Part shown: piece after piece, positions 26,958-35,302 of the stretch
Numbering within the stretch: position 1 is the first letter of the stretch
How the letters are laid out: each line of letters starts with the position of its first letter
Assembly (NCBI GenBank): GCA_947589185.1
Contig: CANQCK010000006.1
Coordinates: 1-64,000 of the forward strand
Origin: an uncultured Clostridia bacterium
Lineage (GTDB): Bacteria; Bacillota; Clostridia; Oscillospirales; Ruminococcaceae
Direction of reading: 5' to 3'
DNA length: 64,000 bases
Program-made: the position numbers and the translations under genes
The notes under the pieces: generated by a model
The model's database searches: none
Told to the model about the DNA's origin: nothing
The model's input: only the letters and a program-made list of their open reading frames with translations

Positions 26958-29900
26958 CTACCTCCTTTCCTGCTCCTCTTTAATCTCATCAAGCAGAGTT
27001 TCTTTGTCTTCATCATATATCTGATTGGCGTCCATACGGTTGTATTTTCCGCAAACCGACCAATAATTGCAGTATCTGCAGCTTATAGTTTCAATCTTTC
27101 CCGCTTTCATTACCGGCATAGCTGCTATCTCTCCGTTTGAGAGCGATTTTCCCATCTTGATAATCTTATCCTTTGTAAATCTCTCAATAGCATCAAAAAT
27201 ATCTGCGTCAACTACAAATTTTTCGTCTGTTTTATCTCCGCTTGACGTTTTCTTTACAGGTGCAAATAATCCTGATACACGCTGATCCATTGCCTTTAAG
27301 GTCAGATCGTTATATACCAAAAGTCCATTGCGTTTGAAAGCTTTGTTTCGTTCATACTTTAACTTCTCCTCACGTTCTTCATCAGATTTACCCCTCAGCT
27401 TTTCTCTTGACAAAAAATTGTCAACATATTTTGCAGGCATATACATAACTCCCGCAGGAGAAAGCTCTCCGTCACGGTTGAACTCGTTATCAGTCTCAAC
27501 AAGTGCAAGAAGATAAATAAGCATCTGCATATTAAGCCCGTGGTAAAGAGACGCCAAATCAAAATCCTTTCCACCTGTTTTGTAGTCTATAATTCTGACA
27601 AATCTCTTTCCGTTTTCATCTTTGTATATATCTACCCTGTCTATGCTTCCACGCATACATATATTAACATCGTTATCTACCTTTATTTTCAATATGCTCT
27701 CTCCGTTTTGATCTGATAAATCATACTCAAACGCTACCGGCTTGAAAAAACAGTTCTGAAGCTCTTCAATAAGGTTTTTAACTACATAAAATGCAGTCTT
27801 TTCAAGATTCTTTAAATTATGCGAAAACCTGCTTGTCTTTCCGAATTCTCCGCCTAATTCTTTATTCACATATTCTATGCAGTATTTATTTATAAGTCTT
27901 TTGATCTTCTCATCATCAAAGCTCTCAAATTCATCATTAAAGCAAATGTTTCCGTTATCGTCGACCGTACTCAAAATGTTCTGTAAAATAAAATGTATCA
28001 GACTTCCCTTTGTCATTGGCGAAATGTCAACCTTTTCAATCGGATAAACCTTTAATCCGTTTTTACAGAAGTAGTTAAACGGGCATTTATAAAAGTCATC
28101 AGTCCTTGTTGCAGACATATTTATATCGTGCGGAAAGAACAACGATTTTGCAATTTCCTTTGAAAGCCCATATTCAGAGTGCTTTTCATCATTTGATAAA
28201 TTATCAAGAAAATCTATTTTACACTTGTATTCATCGTAAGAGCATAAAGCCTCTCTTATACTTGCCTGATTGTCAGAATCGGTTCGATAGTTCGCAGCAT
28301 AAACGTAATAAGCACTGTTTTTGTTCTCGCAGAAATAATCAAGAGGTAAATCAGATACATTGACCTTTACGCTTTTTCCGAATGCTTTTTCAATATCACT
28401 TGCCAATACAGACGGTCTTAACTTCTCATTTTTTACCGACGACTCAGGATATGACGCTGTAAGATATTCGCTTGCAGAGGTCAAAGCAATATAAGAAATC
28501 AGTCTTTCATTATCCAAAGAAGTCTGAATATTTCTGCTGATATTAATGCCTAGTCCGCAAAGCTTTGCTTTCTCTCTCTCAGTAAGCAGCCCCGAGTTCT
28601 GAACATTTCTTGGAAACAAACCGTCGTTCAATCCTATAACAAAAACGGCTTTCATATTGCCAAGCCTTGAATGTTCTGCCTTTGCTACGGTTACAGCGTC
28701 GAGCTTCTGCGGGGGAGATGATATAGTCATCTCTGAAAGCATCAGCTTAAGCAAATTATAAAACTGACGAAGTGAAATCTCTTCATCGCTCATATTTTTG
28801 TATATTGAATTAATTGTGCCGAGAAAAAGAGACCAAAGCTGCTTGAAATCCCTTGCTATCTCTGTAACAGTCGCATCATCTGATTCTATAGATCTGCTTA
28901 TAAGAGAAAAGGTTTTATCAGAAAGCTCCACTTTTGCCATAAGCTCGTTCAATGCAAGACAAATCTCACCTGCCGTTGTATTCTTTGTCTTTTTCTTGAA
29001 CTCCTCAAGAGGGTCAATAATGCTCTTTCTTATATCATTTATCAGCAACAGGAATTCTTTTTGATTCTCTCCTTTTTTACTATCAAACGGAGTGAAGTCT
29101 GACAGCCACATATCGCCATCAACATTCCATTTATAGCAATATTCCTCAATTGCCGCCGCTTTGAAATCCTCAATACTTGAAAGCGGTGATTTTATGTATC
29201 TTAAAATATTTTCGGTTTTATAGCTTTTTGTTAAAACACAGTCAAGCAACGACATAACATATATTACAAGAGAAGAATGCAGAACGCTCTTTCTCCTATC
29301 CATAAAAAACGGAATTTCATACCTTCTGAACGCACCGTCAATCAAGCTAGCATAATCGTCAAGCAAGCGTGAAATTACTGCAATATCCTTATAAGAATAC
29401 CCCTTTTCACGAATCAGCTTTTTTATGTCGGCAGACACAAAATCAATTTCATCATATGGGTTCTTTGCACAAACCAGTTTTACTCCTTGTGAATCCCCGC
29501 ACGGATTATTCACAAGACAGAAAATATTTGATTCTATATGCTGCAGAGCCTTTGATTTATAAATTGTATGTTCATCAGCACTTATATTCTTCACCTTACC
29601 AGCACCGCCTGCCATATCAATAATCGCTGACCGTGTTTTTATGCAGGTTGAAAAAGGCGACATATTTGACGTAAGATTATTTCCACCTCCGATAATAAGA
29701 GAAACCGTAAGGCACTTTGCGTCACTGAGTATTACTTTTATAACTTCATATTCGTCTGCCGTAAAGCTGGAAAATTCGTGTATAAAAACAACTGCATTAT
29801 TGAAAAATCCGTTATCGTGTGCAGCTTTTGCCGCTTCAGATAAAGCAGTTATTTCATCAGTTAGACCCAATGACGAAAGCTCTTCCTGATAAAGTCTGTA

Positions 29901-30383
29901 CAGCTTTGAAATAGAATCCAGCTTTTCAAATAGACTTCCTTCTGTTTTAAGCGATACACTTTCAAGAGAATTAATATCAATATCCGATTTCTTTAAATCG
30001 TCAATAAGAGAGACAGCGTTTGAAACAAACTGAGGCTTGTCAAGCGAACGTGAATAGTAGCTTGTTTTACCAAGACCGGATTCTTTAAAAGCTTTTATCG
30101 CCTTAAACATAGTAATAAATTTTGCGTTTTTATCAGCAATAACACCTGTTTTTGTTCCGTATTCTTTTAAAATAATTTCCGCAAAACGATTAAACCCCAT
30201 AGTGCGGAGTCTGTTAAAGTTTTTCGCACCAAGCTCATTATAAAGCTTTTTATCATACTCAAAAGAATATTGATCCGGAACAATTACAATAACATTTTCA
30301 TCTGATAAAACTGCTTTTTTTATTTCAGCAGTCATTATATCAGTTTTACTGCTTCCCATTCCTCCGGTAATAATTTTCAACAT
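26958..30383 (-). CDS. addB: ATP-dependent helicase/deoxyribonuclease subunit B (AddB)
   Basis: 1141 aa, partner of AddA; it scans for Chi-like sites and carries the second nuclease. It has an N-terminal P-loop GGMGSSKTD, and an iron-sulfur staple of one Cys near 764 (YKCPFNYFC) plus the C-terminal cluster CRYCNYWSVC near 1100. The nuclease motif is RIIDYKTGGKDFD. Length and order (addB before addA) match the Clostridia arrangement. A promoter lies just upstream (30432-30460). Confidence 0.97.
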   Translation of the reverse strand: MLKIITGGMGSSKTDIMTAEIKKAVLSDENVIVIVPDQYSFEYDKKLYNELGAKNFNRLRTMGFNRFAEIILKEYGTKTGVIADKNAKFITMFKAIKAFKESGLGKTSYYSRSLDKPQFVSNAVSLIDDLKKSDIDINSLESVSLKTEGSLFEKLDSISKLYRLYQEELSSLGLTDEITALSEAAKAAHDNGFFNNAVVFIHEFSSFTADEYEVIKVILSDAKCLTVSLIIGGGNNLTSNMSPFSTCIKTRSAIIDMAGGAGKVKNISADEHTIYKSKALQHIESNIFCLVNNPCGDSQGVKLVCAKNPYDEIDFVSADIKKLIREKGYSYKDIAVISRLLDDYASLIDGAFRRYEIPFFMDRRKSVLHSSLVIYVMSLLDCVLTKSYKTENILRYIKSPLSSIEDFKAAAIEEYCYKWNVDGDMWLSDFTPFDSKKGENQKEFLLLINDIRKSIIDPLEEFKKKTKNTTAGEICLALNELMAKVELSDKTFSLISRSIESDDATVTEIARDFKQLWSLFLGTINSIYKNMSDEEISLRQFYNLLKLMLSEMTISSPPQKLDAVTVAKAEHSRLGNMKAVFVIGLNDGLFPRNVQNSGLLTEREKAKLCGLGINISRNIQTSLDNERLISYIALTSASEYLTASYPESSVKNEKLRPSVLASDIEKAFGKSVKVNVSDLPLDYFCENKNSAYYVYAANYRTDSDNQASIREALCSYDEYKCKIDFLDNLSNDEKHSEYGLSKEIAKSLFFPHDINMSATRTDDFYKCPFNYFCKNGLKVYPIEKVDISPMTKGSLIHFILQNILSTVDDNGNICFNDEFESFDDEKIKRLINKYCIEYVNKELGGEFGKTSRFSHNLKNLEKTAFYVVKNLIEELQNCFFKPVAFEYDLSDQNGESILKIKVDNDVNICMRGSIDRVDIYKDENGKRFVRIIDYKTGGKDFDLASLYHGLNMQMLIYLLALVETDNEFNRDGELSPAGVMYMPAKYVDNFLSREKLRGKSDEEREEKLKYERNKAFKRNGLLVYNDLTLKAMDQRVSGLFAPVKKTSSGDKTDEKFVVDADIFDAIERFTKDKIIKMGKSLSNGEIAAMPVMKAGKIETISCRYCNYWSVCGKYNRMDANQIYDEDKETLLDEIKEEQERR

Positions 30384-30431
30384 TTATCTCACCCATTTTG
30401 CAGCTTCGTATATTATTTCTATTATAAAAAT

Positions 30432-30460
30432 ATTGTATCACAAATATGGTGTAAGGTCAA
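30432..30460 (-). promoter_or_regulatory. addB promoter
   Basis: On the minus strand TTGACC (30460-30455) and TACAAT (30437-30432) are 17 bp apart. The leader to the ATG at 30383 is about 42 nt. A dispersed repeat copy starts about 40 bp further up. Confidence 0.65.
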
Positions 30461-30502
30461 TTTACTGGAAGCAAGAAGCCAGAGGCAAGGGGCAAGAGGC
30501 AA

Positions 30503-30576
30503 GACCGGCGAACCGCCGGTGACTTCCTGCCTTTGGAAAGTTTGTATAATGTGTTTAATTTAAGAAACGGCAGACC
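30503..30576 (+). repeat. Solitary copy of the dispersed palindromic repeat
   Basis: It reads GACCGGCGAACCGCCGGTGA (a CCGG palindrome), then CTGCCTTTGGAAAG, TTTGTATAATGTGTTTAATT and ACGGCAGACC. The order and blocks match the reverse strand of the array at 1897-2290 and the copy at 49996. Just before it is a purine-rich run of GGCAAG-like short repeats (about 30470-30502), partly shared with the end of the 1.9-kb array. Confidence 0.75.
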
Positions 30577-30585
30577 AACACCTAA

Positions 30586-30642
30586 AAGCAAGAGAAAAGC
30601 GTTCGGAAACCGAAATGAAACCCATTCATATTCCGAACGCTT
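30586..30642 (-). terminator. Terminator downstream of the small membrane-protein gene
   Basis: AAGCGTTCGGAA (30597-30608) and TTCCGAACGCTT (30631-30642) form a perfect 12-bp stem; ATGAA/TTCAT in the loop can pair further. The minus strand continues with TTCTCTTGC. The interval 30384-30709 otherwise holds the addB promoter and the repeat, and no gene. Confidence 0.75.
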
Positions 30643-30709
30643 ATGCTTAATACTTACTCTTCTCAGCTTACAGAACTTAAACTTTTAAAGCCTTGTATCT
30701 TTAAAACTG

Positions 30710-31012
30710 CTAATTCCCAATTTCCAACAGTGATTTAAAGAAATCCACTATAAAAAATCTTATCTCTGTCTTATCATTATTATCGACCTCAACTACTAAG
30801 TCATCTGAGTTTTTAGCCTTATTATTATTTTTTTCATCTAACTTCACCGACGGTGAAATACTGAATTCAGGAAATAAAAATGAAAGCTCCTTTAACTCGT
30901 CTCCAACTGTAAACGATATAAATACCGTCAATAAAAATCCTGTTATAAGAGCTGTTTTAAGTCTTTCTCTCTTTAAAAAACAATGATTTTTGTCATATGA
31001 ATAACTGTGCAT
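30710..31012 (-). CDS. Small membrane-anchored protein of unknown function
   Basis: 100 aa, not recognised. A basic N-terminus (KRERLKTA) is followed by one hydrophobic segment at about 20-37 (LITGFLLTVFISFTV), then an outside, charged region rich in Asn/Asp/Lys, and an aromatic C-terminal helix (IRFFIVDFFKSLLEIGN). It is probably a type II single-pass protein, short or unprocessed. The SD GAGGGG lies 8 nt upstream of the ATG and a strong terminator follows the gene. Both support a real gene. It stands alone upstream of a secreted transglutaminase-like gene on the same strand. Confidence 0.6.
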   Translation of the reverse strand: MHSYSYDKNHCFLKRERLKTALITGFLLTVFISFTVGDELKELSFLFPEFSISPSVKLDEKNNNKAKNSDDLVVEVDNNDKTEIRFFIVDFFKSLLEIGN

Positions 31013-31080
31013 ATGTATGCCCCTCTTTCTAAATTATGATTAGATTATTGGCATACTTTTGAAATTTATTCAATAAACAC

Positions 31081-31120
31081 AATCGGCGGACAAATTAATA
31101 TGATGATCCGTCCGCCGATT
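31081..31120. terminator. Stem-loop after the transglutaminase-like gene
   Basis: AATCGGCGGAC (31081-31091) and GTCCGCCGATT (31110-31120) form a perfect 11-bp stem with an 18-nt loop, 11 bp past the stop codon. There is only a weak T-tract on the minus strand. Confidence 0.6.
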
Positions 31121-31130
31121 ATTCAAAATA

Positions 31131-31961
31131 TTATTTTATATACGCTCCCGAAACCTCTGAATATGTTTTGCAGAATCTATAATATTTTATCTTTCCGTTT
31201 GTCATATCGTCCTCGACCTGCGGATCAAAAACATATGTATTTCCATTAAGTTTAACCTCAGTCCACATATGATAGCCGTAACCGCCTGCTGCCATCGCGG
31301 TACTTCCGTCAACTGTTTTAGCGTTAAAACCCAAATATTTCATCATTGCCATATATACATATGAATACTCTGTACAAGTCCCATAACCATTTTCAAGAAC
31401 AGACTCTATAGCGTTTCCCCAGCCACCATATGAGTAATGTGTATTATTTATAAGGTAATCATAACATACTTTAGCCTTTTTATAATTTGACATATCATCA
31501 TCTATAATTTTATTCAGATGCTTTTTCAGAATTTTTTCATCTTTCCCCTTGAGAAATTCTTTAGGCTTCAACTCTGCAGAGTTTAGTCTGTTTTGTTCTT
31601 TACTGTTTGACTTTTTATATGTATTAGCATTCTTTTTACCCTTATTCTTAGATTTCTTTTTGTTTTTGGATTTACTTTTAACAGTTGATCTCTTTTTGCT
31701 TTTTGATTTCATTTTTCTTTTTGACTTGATTTTCTTATTGCTTGACTTTTTTCCTTTACTGATTTTCTTACTGCTTTTCTTTGTATTAGTTTCCCTGCTA
31801 ACAACTGACGATGACCTGCCGTCTGAGCCGGATTTTCCGTTAAAGCTCATAGTTTCTATCCCCTGAAGCATAGAAACTGCAATAAGCATTGCCACTGCGC
31901 AAGCAATTATCTTTTCAAAATTCCTAATGCAATGTACCTTAACATAAGATAGTATTCTCAT
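31131..31961 (-). CDS. Secreted transglutaminase-like (cysteine protease fold) protein
   Basis: 276 aa. There is a hydrophobic signal or anchor segment near residues 17-36 (IIACAVAMLIAVSMLQG). Residues about 50-130 are an extreme Lys/Ser low-complexity stretch. A transglutaminase-like domain follows, with catalytic Cys in GYGTCTEYSYVYMAMMKYLG, His in GYGYHMWTEVKLNG and Asp in VFDPQVEDD. The fold is shared by peptidases, amidases and peptidoglycan cross-linkers; which reaction applies is unknown. The start is ATG 31961 with GGAGG 6 nt before; an in-frame ATG at 31991 has no SD. The basic linker could bind anionic cell-wall polymers, by inference. Confidence 0.85.
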   Translation of the reverse strand: MRILSYVKVHCIRNFEKIIACAVAMLIAVSMLQGIETMSFNGKSGSDGRSSSVVSRETNTKKSSKKISKGKKSSNKKIKSKRKMKSKSKKRSTVKSKSKNKKKSKNKGKKNANTYKKSNSKEQNRLNSAELKPKEFLKGKDEKILKKHLNKIIDDDMSNYKKAKVCYDYLINNTHYSYGGWGNAIESVLENGYGTCTEYSYVYMAMMKYLGFNAKTVDGSTAMAAGGYGYHMWTEVKLNGNTYVFDPQVEDDMTNGKIKYYRFCKTYSEVSGAYIK

Positions 31962-32087
31962 TCCAATCCTCCAATCATAAGTGATTTTCACTCAGTTTCC
32001 AAAATAATTACACGTTTATATCTGTTTTAACATCTGCACAAAAACAGTAACCGGCTGTCTTTTTAGTGCTTTCGATATTCTATAGTA

Positions 32088-32121
32088 AAAGGTTACAAAA
32101 GTCAAATCTTTTGTAACCTTT
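32088..32121. other. Perfect 13-bp inverted repeat
   Basis: AAAGGTTACAAAA (32088-32100) and TTTTGTAACCTTT (32109-32121) are separated by 8 bp. It lies in the 380-bp gap between the pyrD terminator and the transglutaminase gene, 127 bp before that gene's start. It could be an operator or a stem-loop. I see nothing else in 31962-32290. Confidence 0.6.
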
Positions 32122-32294
32122 ATGATATGTCGAATTTTATTAACTTTACATATTATTTTCTAATATATAAACAAAAAATTGTGTATTATATTGTCGATAC
32201 ATCGTTAATTATTACAAATTGATTACATATCAGGAATAAATCATAGTCAAATATTACAAAGTTTGTTACCGTTTATATTTATACTAAAATTACA

Positions 32295-32322
32295 AAAAAG
32301 AGGGGCAAAAGCCCCTCTTTTT
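32295..32322 (-). terminator. Terminator of pyrD
   Basis: AAAAAGAGGGGC (32295-32306) and GCCCCTCTTTTT (32311-32322) form a perfect stem with an AAAA loop and T-tracts on both sides. It lies 20 bp past the pyrD stop and could work in both directions. Confidence 0.9.
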
Positions 32323-32342
32323 TTGCACTATTCAATAAAAAA

Positions 32343-33254
32343 TCACCACGGTTTTACCGTTCCTACAATTTCGTTTATGTTCTTTACTCCGTTTTTATCG
32401 CACCATTCATTAAGTCCGTCAATTATCTTAACAGGTGCATATGGATCGTTAAACATAACAGCACCAACCTGGAAACACTCAGCACCTGCCATCATCATTT
32501 CAATTGCGTCCTCTGCACAGGATATTCCTCCCATTCCGCAAACGGGAATATCAACAGCATTTGCTGCCTGCCATACCATTCTCACCGCTATTGGAAATAC
32601 AGCAGGACCTGAAAGTCCGCCTACATTGTTTTTTAGAATAGGACGTCTTGACTTTATATCTATTCGCATACCAAGCAAAGTATTTATCAAAGAAATTGCG
32701 TCTGCTCCCTCTGCCTCGACTGCCTTTGCAATTTCCGTTATGCTTGTTACATTTGGTGAGAGTTTGACCATCAGCGGCTTTGAAGTCGCATTTTTAACTG
32801 CTTTTGTAATTTCAGCAGCACAATTCCTGTTTGTTCCGAATGCCGCTCCGCCCTGTTTTACATTAGGACATGATATATTAAGCTCAATAATATCTACGCT
32901 TGTTTCCTCAAGCATTGAAACAAGCTCAACGCACTCCTCAATAGTGCCTCCCGCAATATTAGCAATTACGGCTAAGTCATTCTTTTCGAGATTAGGAAGC
33001 TCATAAGCTAAAAACTTTTTTATACCGCCGTTTTGCAAGCCAACAGAGTTTAACATACCGCTTGGCGTTTCAGCAATTCTCGGAGGAGGATTGCCGTCCT
33101 TTTCATTGAGTGTTGTACCCTTAGTAGAAATACCGCCGATTATTGAAAGCGGATAGAGGTCGGTATATTCACGTCCGTAGCCGTAAGCTCCGCTGGCTGT
33201 AATCAATGGATTTTTCATATCAACTCCACAGAAATTCACCAATAGATCAGCCAT
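32343..33254 (-). CDS. pyrD: Dihydroorotate dehydrogenase B, catalytic subunit
   Basis: 303 aa, FMN-dependent TIM barrel of class 1B (NAD-linked), which oxidises dihydroorotate to orotate in pyrimidine synthesis. The active-site Cys is in IELNISCPNVKQGG, the general-base position for this class. Other blocks are NPLITASGAYGYG at the start, LMVKLSPNV, and the phosphate-binding GMGGISCAEDAIEMMMAGA. Its start overlaps the pyrK stop by one base (TAATG). Other pyr genes are not in the window. Confidence 0.97.
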   Translation of the reverse strand: MADLLVNFCGVDMKNPLITASGAYGYGREYTDLYPLSIIGGISTKGTTLNEKDGNPPPRIAETPSGMLNSVGLQNGGIKKFLAYELPNLEKNDLAVIANIAGGTIEECVELVSMLEETSVDIIELNISCPNVKQGGAAFGTNRNCAAEITKAVKNATSKPLMVKLSPNVTSITEIAKAVEAEGADAISLINTLLGMRIDIKSRRPILKNNVGGLSGPAVFPIAVRMVWQAANAVDIPVCGMGGISCAEDAIEMMMAGAECFQVGAVMFNDPYAPVKIIDGLNEWCDKNGVKNINEIVGTVKPW

Positions 33255-34021
33255 TATAACACAACCTCCTTTGAATCAAATACAGGTCCGTTTTTGCAAA
33301 CGTGACCGTAAAACTCTCGTCCGCCTCTCGTCATTTTAACAGCACAGCCTAAACACGCTCCGACACCGCACGCCATCCTCTCTTCAAGAGAAATCTGACA
33401 GCTTATCTCATTTTCTTTTGCTATTTCAGAAACTGCTTTGAGCATTACTACAGGACCGCACGCATAAATCATATCCGGCTTTTCATTTTTTATACATCTT
33501 GTCAATGCGTCGGTAACAAAGCCCTTTTCACCTGCTGTTCCGTCATCAGTACATAGTATTGTTTTATTACCTTGTACTTTGAAATCACCCTGAAGTATAA
33601 CGAGGTCTTTCGTTCTGAAGCCTGATATAGCAGTTGCATTTTCGCCATAATACTTTGCCACTGCAAGCATTGGCGGTGTTCCTATTCCTCCGCCGACTGT
33701 AATTACCTTTTTATCAGTCTCAAGCAGTTTAAAACCGATGCCCAGAGGTCCTAACATATCAAGTCTCTCTCCGACTTCAAATTTGGAAAGTGCATTTGTT
33801 CCCTTTCCTTTGATTTGAAAAACTATACGTATCGTTCCTTTATTCTTATCAATATCGCATATTGAAATAGGCCGCCTCAGAAAAAAGCCGGGAACGCTTA
33901 TATGAACAAACTGTCCGGGATTCGCCAAATCGCATAATTCTCTGCAGGACAGCGTAAGATCAAACGTATCCTCAGCAGTCTGAGCTTTTTTTATTATTTC
34001 ATACATACCTTGTGTATACAT
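33254..34021 (-). CDS. pyrK: Dihydroorotate dehydrogenase B, electron-transfer subunit
   Basis: 255 aa ferredoxin reductase-like protein that passes electrons from PyrD to NAD+. The FAD domain has RRPISICDID. The NAD-binding part has VGGGIGTPPMLAVAKYYG. The [2Fe-2S] ligands are in ACGVGACLGCAVKM (CX4CX2C) plus GHVCKNG. Full length. pyrK-pyrD is the usual order. The start may be the second Met (MYEIIKK) at 34006; I see no SD that decides. Confidence 0.96.
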   Translation of the reverse strand: MYTQGMYEIIKKAQTAEDTFDLTLSCRELCDLANPGQFVHISVPGFFLRRPISICDIDKNKGTIRIVFQIKGKGTNALSKFEVGERLDMLGPLGIGFKLLETDKKVITVGGGIGTPPMLAVAKYYGENATAISGFRTKDLVILQGDFKVQGNKTILCTDDGTAGEKGFVTDALTRCIKNEKPDMIYACGPVVMLKAVSEIAKENEISCQISLEERMACGVGACLGCAVKMTRGGREFYGHVCKNGPVFDSKEVVL

Positions 34022-34046
34022 AAAAACTTCCTTTCAAATCAATGTA

Positions 34047-34904
34047 TTAAAGCGTTTCATAATCCCTGAACACCTGAGTATTTATAAGCCAGCTTAAACA
34101 GCCCTCAAGCATAATTCCGTCGCTCGGTTCAGATGAATAGCTGAATGTGGTTTTTATCGCAAGCTCGGTAAATGACGTTGCTCGGTTTATAGCGATCGGC
34201 AAGCTGTCGCCTTTTAAAAGACCTCCCACCAAAACGCTTGAAAACATATCTCCGCAGCCCGAATAATGTGCAGGAACATAATCGCACGAAACCTTCCAGA
34301 AGGTAGAATGTTCTTTGTCGTACCCGACATTGCAAAGCCCTGAACCCGCTAGAGCAACGCTTGTAATAACTACTGTCTTGGGTCCTATTTCAGAAAGCCT
34401 TACAAGCCAAGATCTAACTTCAGACGCCCTCATAGTGCCGGACTGATATTCCTCACCTAAGAGAATAGCCGCCTCAGTCAGATTAGGAGTTATAACGTCA
34501 GCCTTTCTGACAAGCTCTATCATTCTTTCGCACATTTTTTTTGTGTAAGTCGGATAAGGCTTTCCTGCATCGCCCATTACAGGGTCGCATACTTTCAAAG
34601 AAGCCTTAAAGCTGTCAAAAAATTCAAGACAATAATCCACTTGCTCCTGAGAGCTTAGAAATCCTGTATATACGCAGTCGAATTTATAATTCATTTTATT
34701 ATAGTGCCCGAGAGCGGGCTTTATATAATCTGTAAGGTCACGAAAAACAAAGTCATCAAATCCCGTGTGTGCCGACAATACTGCCGTCGGAACAGGACAA
34801 ACCTGTATTCCCATTGCAGACAGCGAAGGTATTATAACCGTCAGCGAGCAGCGTCCGACTCCGGAAATGTCATTTATTGCCGCAACCTTTTTACACTCCA
34901 GCAT
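34047..34904 (-). CDS. pdxY: Pyridoxal/pyridoxamine kinase (ribokinase superfamily)
   Basis: 285 aa; it phosphorylates B6 vitamers with ATP. It opens with VAAINDISGVGRCSLTVIIPSLSAMGIQVCPVPTAVLSAHTGF, the PdxK/PdxY substrate region. Later come DPVMGDAGKPY, VITPNLTEAAILLG and the catalytic anion-hole segment YSGCGDMFSSVLVGGLL. The GCGD variant instead of GTGD is typical of clostridial pyridoxamine kinases. It is 26 bp before pyrK on the same strand and shares a promoter at 34944-34972. A salvage gene leading a pyrimidine pair looks like convenience and not pathway logic. Confidence 0.88.
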   Translation of the reverse strand: MLECKKVAAINDISGVGRCSLTVIIPSLSAMGIQVCPVPTAVLSAHTGFDDFVFRDLTDYIKPALGHYNKMNYKFDCVYTGFLSSQEQVDYCLEFFDSFKASLKVCDPVMGDAGKPYPTYTKKMCERMIELVRKADVITPNLTEAAILLGEEYQSGTMRASEVRSWLVRLSEIGPKTVVITSVALAGSGLCNVGYDKEHSTFWKVSCDYVPAHYSGCGDMFSSVLVGGLLKGDSLPIAINRATSFTELAIKTTFSYSSEPSDGIMLEGCLSWLINTQVFRDYETL

Positions 34905-34943
34905 TAAAATTTCTCCTAAAAAAATTCATATAATTTCTAAAAT

Positions 34944-34972
34944 AGTATATCATATTTTTCATTGATTAACAA
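34944..34972 (-). promoter_or_regulatory. Promoter of the pyridoxal kinase-pyrKD transcript
   Basis: On the minus strand TTGTTA (34972-34967) and TATACT (34949-34944) have a 17-bp spacer, 40 bp before the ATG. Confidence 0.55.
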
Positions 34973-35054
34973 CCTTATATTACAAAAAAATCTCTGAATA
35001 TACAATTGTTTTTTCGGGAAAATTACTATTACTAATATTAAAGGAGGATATATT

Positions 35055-35231
35055 ATGAAAATCAACATAAGCTCGCTTGCTAAGGGAATTACAATAGGTA
35101 TGGCTGTCGGTGCTGCAACTTACGCTTTAACAAACGCCACTAAAAAAGACAAGAGAATGCTTAAATCAAACACAGGTAAAGCTATAAAAGCTATCGGTGA
35201 GGTTTTTGAAGACTTCGGAACTATGTTTTAA
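35055..35231 (+). CDS. 58-aa glycine-zipper membrane protein
   Basis: A small gene with a perfect AAGGAGG SD eight bases before the ATG. It begins MKINISSLAKGITIGMAVGA. Residues 8-25 form a Gly/Ala-rich hydrophobic segment, followed by a basic amphipathic tail (TKKDKRMLKSNTGKAIKAIG) and EVFEDFGTMF. It resembles small YtxH-like or single-pass Firmicute proteins, often expressed in sporulation or stress. I cannot assign a function. It is alone between divergent and convergent minus-strand genes. Confidence 0.75.
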   Translation: MKINISSLAKGITIGMAVGAATYALTNATKKDKRMLKSNTGKAIKAIGEVFEDFGTMF

Positions 35232-35255
35232 TTATTTCAATTCGTTTCATATGAT

Positions 35256-35281
35256 AATAAAAAGAGCGGTCAGACCGCTCT
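35256..35281 (-). terminator. Terminator of the ABC-F gene
   Basis: AGAGCGGT (35263-35270) and ACCGCTCT (35274-35281) form a perfect 8-bp stem with a 3-nt loop. TTTTTATTAT follows on the minus strand. It may also stop the 58-aa gene from the plus side, with a poor tail. Confidence 0.8.
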
Positions 35282-35302
35282 ATACATATATAAAAAATCA
35301 TC

